A stretch of 64,000 bases of DNA from CAUPWF01 sp964367685 (lineage in GTDB: Bacteria > Bacillota > Clostridia > Lachnospirales > Lachnospiraceae). Shown one piece after another: positions 17,234-25,576 of this stretch. Position 1 is the first letter of the stretch. Each line of letters opens with the position of its first letter. The notes under the pieces are model-generated. The model was not told where the DNA came from, searched no databases, and saw nothing but the letters and a program-made list of their open reading frames with translations. The DNA is taken from positions 1 through 64,000 of the forward strand of contig CAYIYM010000008.1 in assembly GCA_964367685.1 (NCBI GenBank), read 5' to 3'. A program made the position numbers and the translations under genes.

Positions 17234-17283
17234 CTATAACTATCCTCTTTATCTTTCTCACCCTAATTCAAAATTGAGCCAAG

Positions 17284-17309
17284 AAAAATGGTATCTCTCG
17301 ATACCATTT
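17284..17309 (-). terminator. Terminator after purB
   Basis: AAATGGTATC and GATACCATTT form a perfect 10-bp stem with a TCTC loop, immediately after the purB stop codon, followed by T residues on the minus strand. Confidence 0.85.
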
Positions 17310-17313
17310 CTTA

Positions 17314-18744
17314 TTATACATTTATTTCCGCTCTTATGCCTAGTATTTCTTTATTTTTTGCCAATATTGGATTTACCACTTGGTTTAAGAAATTATCTAC
17401 TTGTTCTTTTGATCTACCTACATATTTAGTCGGATCCATTGTTTTTTTCAGTTCATCAAGTGTTAAATTAAAGGCACTATCTGCTGCTATTAACTCTAAG
17501 AGATTATTCTCAAGACCTAACTCTTTTACATTTTTCCCAGCTTCCATTGATAGTTCTCTAATTCGTTCGTGTAACTCTTGACGATCACCGCCTGCTTTCA
17601 CGGCATCCATCATGATATTTTCTGTTGCCATGAATGGTAATTCCGACATTAATCTCTTCTCAATTACTTTTGGATAAACAACTAATCCATCCACAACATT
17701 TAAACATAAATCGAGTACTCCATCAATTGCTAAGAATGCCTCTGGTACACTCAAACGCTTATTTGCGGAATCATCTAATGTTCTCTCGAACCATTGTGTT
17801 GAAGATGTAATCGCAGGATTCAATGCATCTACCATTACATATCTTGCCAACGATGCAATTCTTTCACTTCTCATAGGATTACGTTTGTACGCCATTGCCG
17901 ATGACCCAATTTGTGATTTTTCAAATGGCTCTTCAATTTCTTTTAAATGCTGAAGTAATCGAATGTCATTCGAAAATTTATGTGCACTCGCTGCTATTCC
18001 AGCCAAAATATTTACAACCTTTGTGTCCATTTTTCTAGAATATGTTTGCCCTGAAACTGGATAACATTCAGAAAATCCCATTTTTTTAGCAATCATAGGA
18101 TCTATTTTATCAATTACTTCATGGTTTCCATCGAATAACTCTAAGAAACTCGCCTGAGTTCCTGTTGTTCCCTTTGAACCCAATAATTTTAATGTTCCTA
18201 TTAAATATTCTAAATCTTCCAAGTCTAATAAGAATTCTTGCATCCATAATGTTGCTCTTTTTCCAACTGTTGTTGGTTGAGCTGGTTGAAAATGTGTAAA
18301 ACCTAACGCTGGTTGCGCTTTATATTCATTAGCAAATTTAGCTAATTCTGCAATTACATTAATCAACTTCTTATGTACTAAATGTAAGGCCTCTCTCATA
18401 ACTATCATATCTGTATTATCGCCTACATAACACGATGTTGCTCCTAGATGAATAATCCCTTTCGCATTTGGACATTGTTCACCATATGCAAATACATGTG
18501 CCATAACATCATGACGTACAACCTTTTCACGTGCAATCGCCACCTCATAATTAATATGATCAGCATTTGCTTTTAATTCATCAATTTGCTCTTCTGTTAT
18601 ATTCAACCCTAATTCACGTTCTGTTTCAGCTAGTGCAATCCATAATTTTCTCCATGTTTTAAATTTCATATCTGGCGAGAAAATATATTGCATTTCTTTG
18701 CTTGCATATCTTTCTGATAAAGGGCTTTGATATTTATTATACAT
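17314..18744 (-). CDS. purB: Adenylosuccinate lyase
   Basis: Cleaves both SAICAR and adenylosuccinate, releasing fumarate, in purine biosynthesis. The 476 residues include the signature GSSAMAYKRNPMRSERI near residue 270, the flexible loop carrying the catalytic serine. The longest frame adds 22 residues, but AGGAGG lies eight bases before the ATG at 18744, which is used here. It lies after purC; between them is a hairpin and no clear promoter, so partial read-through from purC is likely. Confidence 0.97.
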   Translation of the reverse strand: MYNKYQSPLSERYASKEMQYIFSPDMKFKTWRKLWIALAETERELGLNITEEQIDELKANADHINYEVAIAREKVVRHDVMAHVFAYGEQCPNAKGIIHLGATSCYVGDNTDMIVMREALHLVHKKLINVIAELAKFANEYKAQPALGFTHFQPAQPTTVGKRATLWMQEFLLDLEDLEYLIGTLKLLGSKGTTGTQASFLELFDGNHEVIDKIDPMIAKKMGFSECYPVSGQTYSRKMDTKVVNILAGIAASAHKFSNDIRLLQHLKEIEEPFEKSQIGSSAMAYKRNPMRSERIASLARYVMVDALNPAITSSTQWFERTLDDSANKRLSVPEAFLAIDGVLDLCLNVVDGLVVYPKVIEKRLMSELPFMATENIMMDAVKAGGDRQELHERIRELSMEAGKNVKELGLENNLLELIAADSAFNLTLDELKKTMDPTKYVGRSKEQVDNFLNQVVNPILAKNKEILGIRAEINV

Positions 18745-18776
18745 TTTGTGTTCCTCCTGAATTTGTGAATTAATAA

Positions 18777-18798
18777 AGAGCCTGAAATTACAGACTCT
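18777..18798 (-). terminator. Hairpin between purC and purB
   Basis: On the minus strand AGAGTCTG and CAGGCTCT form an 8-bp stem with one G-U pair, followed by TTTATTAATTC. Only 32 bases separate it from the purB start, so it may allow partial read-through rather than complete termination. Confidence 0.6.
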
Positions 18799-18837
18799 AT
18801 TATCATACAATATTTTAATAAGAAATGAAATATATTT

Positions 18838-19545
18838 TTATATTCCGAGTCTTGTAAACACCTCTTTATATGCATCTTCTACATTTCCAAGATCTCTTCT
18901 GAAACGATCTTTGTCTAATTTCTCATTTGTATTCACGTCCCAAAGTCTACATGTATCTGGTGATACTTCATCAGCAAGAATGATTTTTCCATCTGCATCT
19001 TTTCCAAATTCGATTTTAAAATCAATTAACTTCATTCCCATTTCTAAGAAATATGCTTGCATCACTTCATTTACAGTTCTAGTATATCCCTTGATAATTG
19101 CTATCTCTTCTTCTGTTGCAAAACCAAGCGCTAATGCATAATCATCATTAATAAATGGATCTCCAAGAGCATCCTCTTTATAGCTAAATTCTAAAATTGG
19201 TCGTAATAAGGCTGTACCTTCTGTCACTCCCATTCTCTTTGAGAAACTACCTGCAGCTACATTTCTAACAATTACTTCAAGAGGAACAATTGTAACTTTT
19301 TTCACTAAGGTCTCTCTATCGCTTAACTCTTCTACAAAATGGGTTGGCACACCAGCTTTTTCAAGTAACTTAAACACGTGATTTGTCATACGATTATTTA
19401 CTACACCTTTTCCTACAATCGTACCTTTCTTCTCACCGTTAAATGCTGTTGCATCATCTTTATAATCTACAATCACTAAATTAGGATCTTCTGTATTATA
19501 TACTTTTTTTGCTTTTCCCTCATATAGTTGTTCCAATTTTTTCAT
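18838..19545 (-). CDS. purC: SAICAR synthetase
   Basis: Joins CAIR and aspartate with ATP to make SAICAR in purine biosynthesis. The 235 residues match the bacterial enzyme. Diagnostic segments are LYEGKAKKVY near the start (P-loop-like), EVIVRNVAAGSFSKR near 95, and LADEVSPDTCRLWD near 190. The longer frame begins at TTG or GTG within the leader; the ATG at 19545 gives the family start MKKLEQLYEGKAK. It has its own promoter at 19595-19623, followed by purB. Confidence 0.97.
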   Translation of the reverse strand: MKKLEQLYEGKAKKVYNTEDPNLVIVDYKDDATAFNGEKKGTIVGKGVVNNRMTNHVFKLLEKAGVPTHFVEELSDRETLVKKVTIVPLEVIVRNVAAGSFSKRMGVTEGTALLRPILEFSYKEDALGDPFINDDYALALGFATEEEIAIIKGYTRTVNEVMQAYFLEMGMKLIDFKIEFGKDADGKIILADEVSPDTCRLWDVNTNEKLDKDRFRRDLGNVEDAYKEVFTRLGI

Positions 19546-19594
19546 TATTTGCACCAATCCTTTTCTGAAAATTTAATGTAATCCCTACACCCAA

Positions 19595-19623
19595 AGTATA
19601 ATATAGCAAAATATGAAAATCAA
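19595..19623 (-). promoter_or_regulatory. Promoter of purC-purB
   Basis: Minus strand TTGATT, 17-base spacer, TATACT, about 50 bases before the purC start. Confidence 0.7.
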
Positions 19624-19678
19624 TATAAATAGCACAATCTACTCGCAATTCATCATTATTAATATTAACCAAATAAAT

Positions 19679-19721
19679 AAGTACAACTTATAAAAACGCA
19701 TATTTTGTATAAGTTGTACTT
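19679..19721. terminator. Terminator of the TPR/Hsp70-like operon
   Basis: AAGTACAACTTATA and TATAAGTTGTACTT pair perfectly over 14 bp, just beyond the stop of the TPR gene. A/T-rich runs on both sides would let it work in both directions. Confidence 0.85.
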
Positions 19722-19728
19722 TATTATT

Positions 19729-20499
19729 TTAATTTTTATTTCCAAGTCTATAAACTTTTTTCCATGATTGCAGCAATTCATTTGATGGTTCAATCTGTAT
19801 GCTTTGCTTCAAATTATCAATTTCTGTTTCCAAAATTTCTTCTAATTCTTCAAAAACTTCACTCTTTGATAAGAAGAGCTTGTAGTCAACTTCTTTCATA
19901 CTTTTTTTAGCACAATACAAATAGCACTTCACTAACACTGGATCATTGCATATTTGAAACGCCTTATCATACATATTCATCGCTTCATGGTAAAGGAATA
20001 ATCTGCCATATGCAGCCCCTAAACACGCATAAACTGTACCATAAAACTTATCACTTAAAGCTAAATCACGATCAGCTCTTAGTATTGTCTGATAAACTAC
20101 AATTGCTTCGTCTACCTCTCCATTTTCTAATAAGTTATCCGCCTTCTTCTTCTGACGTTCCACTTCTCTAAGATCTTTTAATTTATTTAACACGTCGCTA
20201 ATACGATTAAGTTCTGAAGCCGTATAAATCGATGTACTTCTTAAAACAATTAATATGAACGTAGTTTTTCCACATCTTTCCCATAATGCGTTTCTTAGAT
20301 TATTTGCTAATCCTAACAATCCCAATTCTTCTTCAATCCATCCACAGAATTGTTCATTCATAATTGTATTATCTACTAGATGAACATTATTGCATAAATA
20401 GTAGCAAAGTTCTTCTATTGTCCCTATCTTCTTATGAATTCGTGTTATTTCATATGGATTCTTAGCTTTCTGTGTCTGACATAGAATTATACTTCCCAT
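19729..20499 (-). CDS. TPR-repeat protein of the Hsp70-like operon
   Basis: A 256-residue soluble protein. Residues 115-185 contain TPR-like helix pairs (ADNLLENGEVDEAIVVYQTILRA, and ACLGAAYGRLFLYHEAMNMYDKAF read in two parts), preceded by a helical N-terminal domain of unknown type and followed by a charged helical tail. The role is unknown; TPR domains usually hold partner proteins. It overlaps the Hsp70-like gene by 38 bases and has AGGAGG before its ATG, so the two are translationally coupled. It is the last gene of the operon. Confidence 0.7.
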   Translation of the reverse strand: MGSIILCQTQKAKNPYEITRIHKKIGTIEELCYYLCNNVHLVDNTIMNEQFCGWIEEELGLLGLANNLRNALWERCGKTTFILIVLRSTSIYTASELNRISDVLNKLKDLREVERQKKKADNLLENGEVDEAIVVYQTILRADRDLALSDKFYGTVYACLGAAYGRLFLYHEAMNMYDKAFQICNDPVLVKCYLYCAKKSMKEVDYKLFLSKSEVFEELEEILETEIDNLKQSIQIEPSNELLQSWKKVYRLGNKN

Positions 20500-21757
20500 A
20501 ATTGCCTCCTAGTCTAAAAATCTCCTCAGCCTCATACCCAGAGGATTCATAAAATTCACCAAATCCTATATCCTTAAATTTAATTTTAAACTCACTTTTA
20601 TTTAATGGTATGACTTGAACTAATAGTTTTGTAGAATAAGAATCTCTTTCTGGAAGGCCTTCCAAGGAAATTTGCCGCATTTGAACCTTCCCTTTATAAA
20701 TCGATTCAACATATAATTCAATATCTTCTGTGTCTTCTAATAAGAATTCCCATTCCTTCTTACATTCATACCAATGATTCCCCCATGAAATAAGTGGAAA
20801 CCAATCAAATTCATTTTTATTTCTTACTTTCAAACATACACGGTCTGGCAATTTATTTTCATCGATATATATTAATTCTTCATTGCGATTATATAATCTA
20901 CTAAAAGCTGTATAGCATGCACCTTTACTATATAGATTATTTCCCATAAATGCTCGCCTTCCATTACACAAGGTCTTTAAAGATTCTGGGTACCAACTAT
21001 TTTCAAAGCCCTCACCTGTCAAATATACAGATGAAATCATTTTTTGTTCAAAAACATTTTCAATGAATAATTTAAATCTTGCATCTGCTTCACGTGCTTT
21101 TTCTCCATGTATAAGAGGATAAATAATATCCATTTCTCTACGTGTCGCATCTGCTATATCATCTACTGTAACAAAAATATTATCTGTATATTTTATTTCA
21201 GTTTCAATTTTTCTAAGCATGGATGCTCGAACTTCATACTTATCGCAATAAAACAAGGCTGCCTCATACTGCCATAGTTCTTTTGGTTGATAAAACATAT
21301 AATGACAGAAGCTTTCTCTATAATCTTGAATATATATGTTTTTTTCTTGAATTCCGATTTTAATTGCTATTTTAGTTAGTACTCTTGCGATGTCTTTCGA
21401 GATGATAGGAACCGTAAAAACAATTGTATTAATGCCATGAAATTTTTCCAACGAACGTTTAATAAATTCACAGAGTAACCATTCGGAATCATATTCATCA
21501 TGCTCTAGAATCACCTTTTCGTTCTGTATACTTCTCGTTAACAAATCATCTACGAGTTTCCCCTCATGTAAGATTTCGAGTCGCTTTGCTTCAATTCCTA
21601 TTGCCCAATTATCATTTCTCTTTCCAATAACTAGAGGAATTTGATAGTTTTCAGGTGAGGCTTCAAAGGTTTCTGGCTCTTGCAATTCTTCATTGTAATA
21701 GCTGATTTGACATGCAGAATTACTGATGTCATAACCTATAATTTTCCCTTCTAACAC
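20462..21757 (-). CDS. Degenerate Hsp70/actin-fold protein (DUF5716-like)
   Basis: A 431-residue protein. GYDISNSACQISYY at 8-21 sits where Hsp70 has its first phosphate loop, LFYCDKYEVRASML at 168-181 where the second phosphate loop would be, and VYLTGEGFENSWYP at 243-256 with YSKGACYTA at 276-284 like the adenosine motif and the GAA helix. Glycines of the two phosphate loops are largely lost, so ATP binding or hydrolysis is doubtful. A C-terminal beta-rich part of about 120 residues recalls a substrate-binding domain. I believe it matches DUF5716 from memory. It starts with GTG after AAGGAGGG, 12 bases after the large gene. Confidence 0.65.
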   Translation of the reverse strand: MLEGKIIGYDISNSACQISYYNEELQEPETFEASPENYQIPLVIGKRNDNWAIGIEAKRLEILHEGKLVDDLLTRSIQNEKVILEHDEYDSEWLLCEFIKRSLEKFHGINTIVFTVPIISKDIARVLTKIAIKIGIQEKNIYIQDYRESFCHYMFYQPKELWQYEAALFYCDKYEVRASMLRKIETEIKYTDNIFVTVDDIADATRREMDIIYPLIHGEKAREADARFKLFIENVFEQKMISSVYLTGEGFENSWYPESLKTLCNGRRAFMGNNLYSKGACYTAFSRLYNRNEELIYIDENKLPDRVCLKVRNKNEFDWFPLISWGNHWYECKKEWEFLLEDTEDIELYVESIYKGKVQMRQISLEGLPERDSYSTKLLVQVIPLNKSEFKIKFKDIGFGEFYESSGYEAEEIFRLGGNYGKYNSMSDTES

Positions 21758-21769
21758 GTGTTCCCTCCT

Positions 21770-24700
21770 TTATTCATACGGAACAAATATGCGCTCCGCA
21801 ATCGCTTCTTCTAATGCATATTCGACCATTTTTTCATTTCTAGATTCAGAATTTCGAATCATTTCATTTAACTTCCCATACTTTCCTGATCGGCCTGTTT
21901 TATTCTCCAACTTGTATGTATATTTACTACTTTTAACTACTTGGTCTCCTAATGTTTCGACGAAATAATATTGTAGCACCTCATCTTGGAATATAAGGAA
22001 TCGTTTTACATAAATCCCTTCATACATTGGTAATAATATTTCTTTATTATACTCTATAACTTCTCCACTATTTGTTTGTAGTTGATATATAAGTTTCACT
22101 TTTCCGCCAATCTGTGAAGTGTAGGAAATAAGTGTTTTGTCCCATAATTGAACTTCGCGCAACCACTCTTTTCCGTATTTCATATAAAATGTGAAGTACA
22201 TTTGCTTTTCACACAACAATTGTAGACAATACTTAAGCGTAGGAACATACGACTCTTCAAATGGATGGAATGCAAAATATTTCAACATTGCTATTTTTAT
22301 CACATCTGGAAAAGCTTTACTTGCTTCTAATTCTTTCATAACTATGGCAACAATATTTTCTGAAAGTACACGCTCTTTTACTACATATTCATGACAAACA
22401 TAAACTAGAAATGCTTCTTTCAATCGGAAGTATGCACCACTTTCATAGTATGCTTCAAAAATCTCATCTTCTGCATACATCGTTTCTGAAAATACCATCT
22501 GCGTAATGATACGCTCTGATAAACCTGCAACATCAATTTCAAAATCCTTCGCCGCATACCACAACTCTTTCATATGTTTTGTGGCACCACAATAGTATCT
22601 AGCCAAATAGCTCAAGGTAGCCTTATCATACATTTCATTTTGGAATGCAACAAATAAATTATGTAGAAGAAATTCATCTTCCTTTTCTGGCTCTTCTTTT
22701 AATTTTGATTTGCAAAGTAAGTAAACGCTGCTCTCATCGAAATTCTCTGGACCAAACTCTTCTAACTTTTCATATGTCAGTATAATCTCTTCCTTTGAAT
22801 CTTGTACTTCATTTGAACTATTTAAATACTTGTTGCACATATCCATATATTTTATATCATAAAATAAACGTTCTGTTTTATATTTTACAGAACCGATGTA
22901 ATGAGTACCGTTTTTACCTTCCCATACGATCAACTCATCCTTACTACTGAGTATTATCTGTGCTCCCTCATCTGTATATGGTACACATTGATTAATTTCT
23001 CCATTTGGTGAAATTACCATAACCTGTTTAATATCAGGCATTTGAGTAGTAAGAATAAAGGTATGTGTCACATCGAATATTGCTTGAATCTTTGAAATAT
23101 TCATTTCTTTTTCATCTAACAATGCCTTATAAATGATACGCAAATTATGATTAATTCTACGTAACTCTAACTGCTGATGCATAAATACATGCATTTCCTC
23201 TTTGTAATAGAGATATAGATCGGTAGTATTCTTCTCAGATTTTATTACATTGGCATATAATAACGCCGCTTTTTCATATGGTAATGTATTTCCGTGAGCA
23301 AAATAAAGTAGCACGGTTCTAGGTAATTCACCTGTAAACTTAGACACATTAATACTTTCCATATAATATTCAAATAATTTAGCAATTTTCAACTCTTCCT
23401 GAACTGCTAATTCATACCATTTAAAATATCGATCGTCGGTTAGGTTTCCTTTGATTAAAATAGTACAAATCGCATTTAGAATCATTACATCATCATACAA
23501 TTCATAGGATTGCTCTAATATCTTAAATACTCTTTTATCAAATTCTTTTTGTTGACTTGCTAAGTTAGCAGTGTAGAGTGCCAATTCGTTCGTAATAAGT
23601 TTGTATTTTATAGCAAAGTTAAGTACTTGAATCTCAAAATTTCCCAACTTCTTCAAATTACTACATTTATCTCGAAAACATTTCAACGCTTCGAAATAGA
23701 AAATCAGATTCTTTGCACCTAAATTAAATTGATTTTCAAGCGCATGCTTTCTTTCAAAATAGTCGTTATAATATGGATCTAAATCAATGAGCATACATAA
23801 TATTTTCCAAGATTTTGCATGTTTCAAATAACATTTTTGTAGTTCTTCAACGACTTTTTTTGTATATGAAAATTCGTGTTTATAGATAGACATCAGATAT
23901 AAATAGTATGCGTCTAACTCTATGTTTCGCCCTATTGCAAACTTGCTGTAATTATAGTTTTCAATAATCCATTTTGCATCTTCTTTCTTCCTTGCAAGAA
24001 TATAGATATGCGCCTGAATCAATCTATATTCTTCATTTGAAGGTTCTAATTCTTGCAACTCTATAATTTGCTTTAATGACTCGTGCAGCCACTTCTCCGT
24101 TTGCACATGCCCGCCTTCATACTTTAAATAATTTTTTAGTAGATGAGCCATAATATAATCTGCATGCCTCTTATCCTCTACTTCGTCTTTCTCTATCTCT
24201 ACATCAATTACAAAATCAAGTTGCCTATATGGCGTCTTAAAGGATATCACGCCGTAATTAATACCTGCATGTAATTTTTGCGGATTTATAGTGTAACTAT
24301 ATTCTAAATTCTTACCATTGAAATCTCTTGTTGTGAACTCAATTTGCTCTAATTCGATAAAATCACAATCTGTTTCAACTTTTACTTCTAGGAATCCCCA
24401 GGTATTCTTTGTGATTATGAGTGTATCTTTTATGACTTCATCTAAATTCTTGTAAGAACGTTCTTTTCTATTTAATGTTAAAAATATCTTTTCTTTCTGC
24501 TTAATTCCAACTAAAAACTCTTCCATTCCATGGGAATCAAGATTCCATTTTCGCATATTATCATATAAGTGTTTTATTCTTGGTTCTTCGTATTTTATTA
24601 ATTCATAAAAATCTCGTGAACGAAAGATTTTAACCGCTTCATCAAATCTATTAAATGCAAGCTTTTTAAATCCTCGAAGATCTTGAATTTTTCCCTCACT

Positions 24701-25066
24701 CGTTACCACAAATGGCTTTTCGATAATTGCCGAGAATCCTACTTCGTATTCTCCACCATTACAAACAATAGCAAAAGAACCTTTTTCTACATGTCCAGGC
24801 TCAAGACCTCTTCCATCATATGTAAATTCAATCCTTACTGGATTGCCTTGAAATCCTTGTTCTTTGCATTGCATGCGAATAGACGATGGATATATCAGTC
24901 CTCTGATATCTCCATCGTTTTCATTTTCAATTATAAAATTCCCACTATATAATTCACCTTCACCAATTTTTAGAGATAAGTGTGTTTCTCTAAATATTAC
25001 CTTCGGTCGTTTCAATTGGAAATCACCTTTCGAAAAATGTTTGATTTTTTCTTTCAAATTTCCCAC
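21770..25066 (-). CDS. Large scaffold-like protein (DUF5717-like)
   Basis: A 1098-residue protein without signal peptide or membrane segments. Residues about 10-115 look like an immunoglobulin-type beta domain (GNFIIENENDGDIRG), a second beta domain covers about 195-300, and then several hundred residues of helical, TPR-like repeats run to about 650. The C-terminal part has a beta domain (about 650-740 and 975-1055) and more helices. I recognise it as DUF5717-like from memory; no function is known. It starts with GTG at 25066, or with TTG three codons later after GGTGGG. First and largest gene of the three-gene operon, behind a strong extended -10 promoter. Confidence 0.65.
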   Translation of the reverse strand: MGNLKEKIKHFSKGDFQLKRPKVIFRETHLSLKIGEGELYSGNFIIENENDGDIRGLIYPSSIRMQCKEQGFQGNPVRIEFTYDGRGLEPGHVEKGSFAIVCNGGEYEVGFSAIIEKPFVVTSEGKIQDLRGFKKLAFNRFDEAVKIFRSRDFYELIKYEEPRIKHLYDNMRKWNLDSHGMEEFLVGIKQKEKIFLTLNRKERSYKNLDEVIKDTLIITKNTWGFLEVKVETDCDFIELEQIEFTTRDFNGKNLEYSYTINPQKLHAGINYGVISFKTPYRQLDFVIDVEIEKDEVEDKRHADYIMAHLLKNYLKYEGGHVQTEKWLHESLKQIIELQELEPSNEEYRLIQAHIYILARKKEDAKWIIENYNYSKFAIGRNIELDAYYLYLMSIYKHEFSYTKKVVEELQKCYLKHAKSWKILCMLIDLDPYYNDYFERKHALENQFNLGAKNLIFYFEALKCFRDKCSNLKKLGNFEIQVLNFAIKYKLITNELALYTANLASQQKEFDKRVFKILEQSYELYDDVMILNAICTILIKGNLTDDRYFKWYELAVQEELKIAKLFEYYMESINVSKFTGELPRTVLLYFAHGNTLPYEKAALLYANVIKSEKNTTDLYLYYKEEMHVFMHQQLELRRINHNLRIIYKALLDEKEMNISKIQAIFDVTHTFILTTQMPDIKQVMVISPNGEINQCVPYTDEGAQIILSSKDELIVWEGKNGTHYIGSVKYKTERLFYDIKYMDMCNKYLNSSNEVQDSKEEIILTYEKLEEFGPENFDESSVYLLCKSKLKEEPEKEDEFLLHNLFVAFQNEMYDKATLSYLARYYCGATKHMKELWYAAKDFEIDVAGLSERIITQMVFSETMYAEDEIFEAYYESGAYFRLKEAFLVYVCHEYVVKERVLSENIVAIVMKELEASKAFPDVIKIAMLKYFAFHPFEESYVPTLKYCLQLLCEKQMYFTFYMKYGKEWLREVQLWDKTLISYTSQIGGKVKLIYQLQTNSGEVIEYNKEILLPMYEGIYVKRFLIFQDEVLQYYFVETLGDQVVKSSKYTYKLENKTGRSGKYGKLNEMIRNSESRNEKMVEYALEEAIAERIFVPYE

Positions 25067-25114
25067 CCGCTTCTTAATTTTATTACTTTATATCTTATTG
25101 CATCAATTTCCAAA

Positions 25115-25143
25115 ATTATATCACATTTTTTGATATATTGAAA
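25115..25143 (-). promoter_or_regulatory. Promoter of the TPR/Hsp70-like operon
   Basis: Minus strand TTTCAA, 17-base spacer, TATAAT preceded by TG one base before (extended -10). It lies 49 bases before the large gene. Confidence 0.75.
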
Positions 25144-25159
25144 TACAATGCGATGGCTT

Positions 25160-25504
25160 TTATGATTTCAAAATTAACGCTGTGAATTTTATATCTAGTT
25201 CTCCAGTATTATCTAGTCCATGTCCATCTCCATCCTTACAATACAAAACATCTCCCACTGTTACTTCATATGTTTTATCATTATCATAATATAACCCCTT
25301 ACCTTGGGTCATTACATATGTCTCGGCATTTCCATGATGTTCATGATAACCTAATGTAGATCCTACTGGAATCGTTACTTCTGAAAACATATTACAGTAT
25401 TCTCCTTTTTGTTCCACTGTAAGATAATGCTCAATCGTGATATATCCTATCCCTCCTTGCGCATTAATCGATTTCACAATTTCTCTTTCACCTGTACGTG
25501 TCAT
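25160..25504 (-). CDS. Small cupin-domain protein
   Basis: A 114-residue single-domain cupin. The first cupin motif is GYHEHHGNAETYVMTQG near 52-68 with metal ligands His, His and Glu; the second is GDVLYCKDGDGHGLDN near 84-99 with the last His. The substrate is unknown; small cupins may be isomerases, dioxygenases or sensors. Good AAAGGAG before the ATG. It follows the carB terminator, and no separate terminator is clear after it. Confidence 0.85.
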   Translation of the reverse strand: MTRTGEREIVKSINAQGGIGYITIEHYLTVEQKGEYCNMFSEVTIPVGSTLGYHEHHGNAETYVMTQGKGLYYDNDKTYEVTVGDVLYCKDGDGHGLDNTGELDIKFTALILKS

Positions 25505-25525
25505 TTCGCACTCCTTTCTGATATA

Positions 25526-25555
25526 AGAAAAGACCTGAATAATCAGATCTTTTCT
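25526..25555 (-). terminator. Terminator after carB
   Basis: Arms of about 13 bp (AGAAAAGATCTGA with TTCAGGTCTTTTCT, one G-U) close a short loop, 22 bases beyond the carB stop codon and before the cupin gene. Confidence 0.75.
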
Positions 25556-25576
25556 GTGTTTATTATTTTAATTATA

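Noticed and set aside
20462..20499. Frameshift between the Hsp70-like and TPR genes
   Set aside because: The TPR gene has its own AGGAGG and ATG; the 38-base overlap is translational coupling rather than a broken gene.
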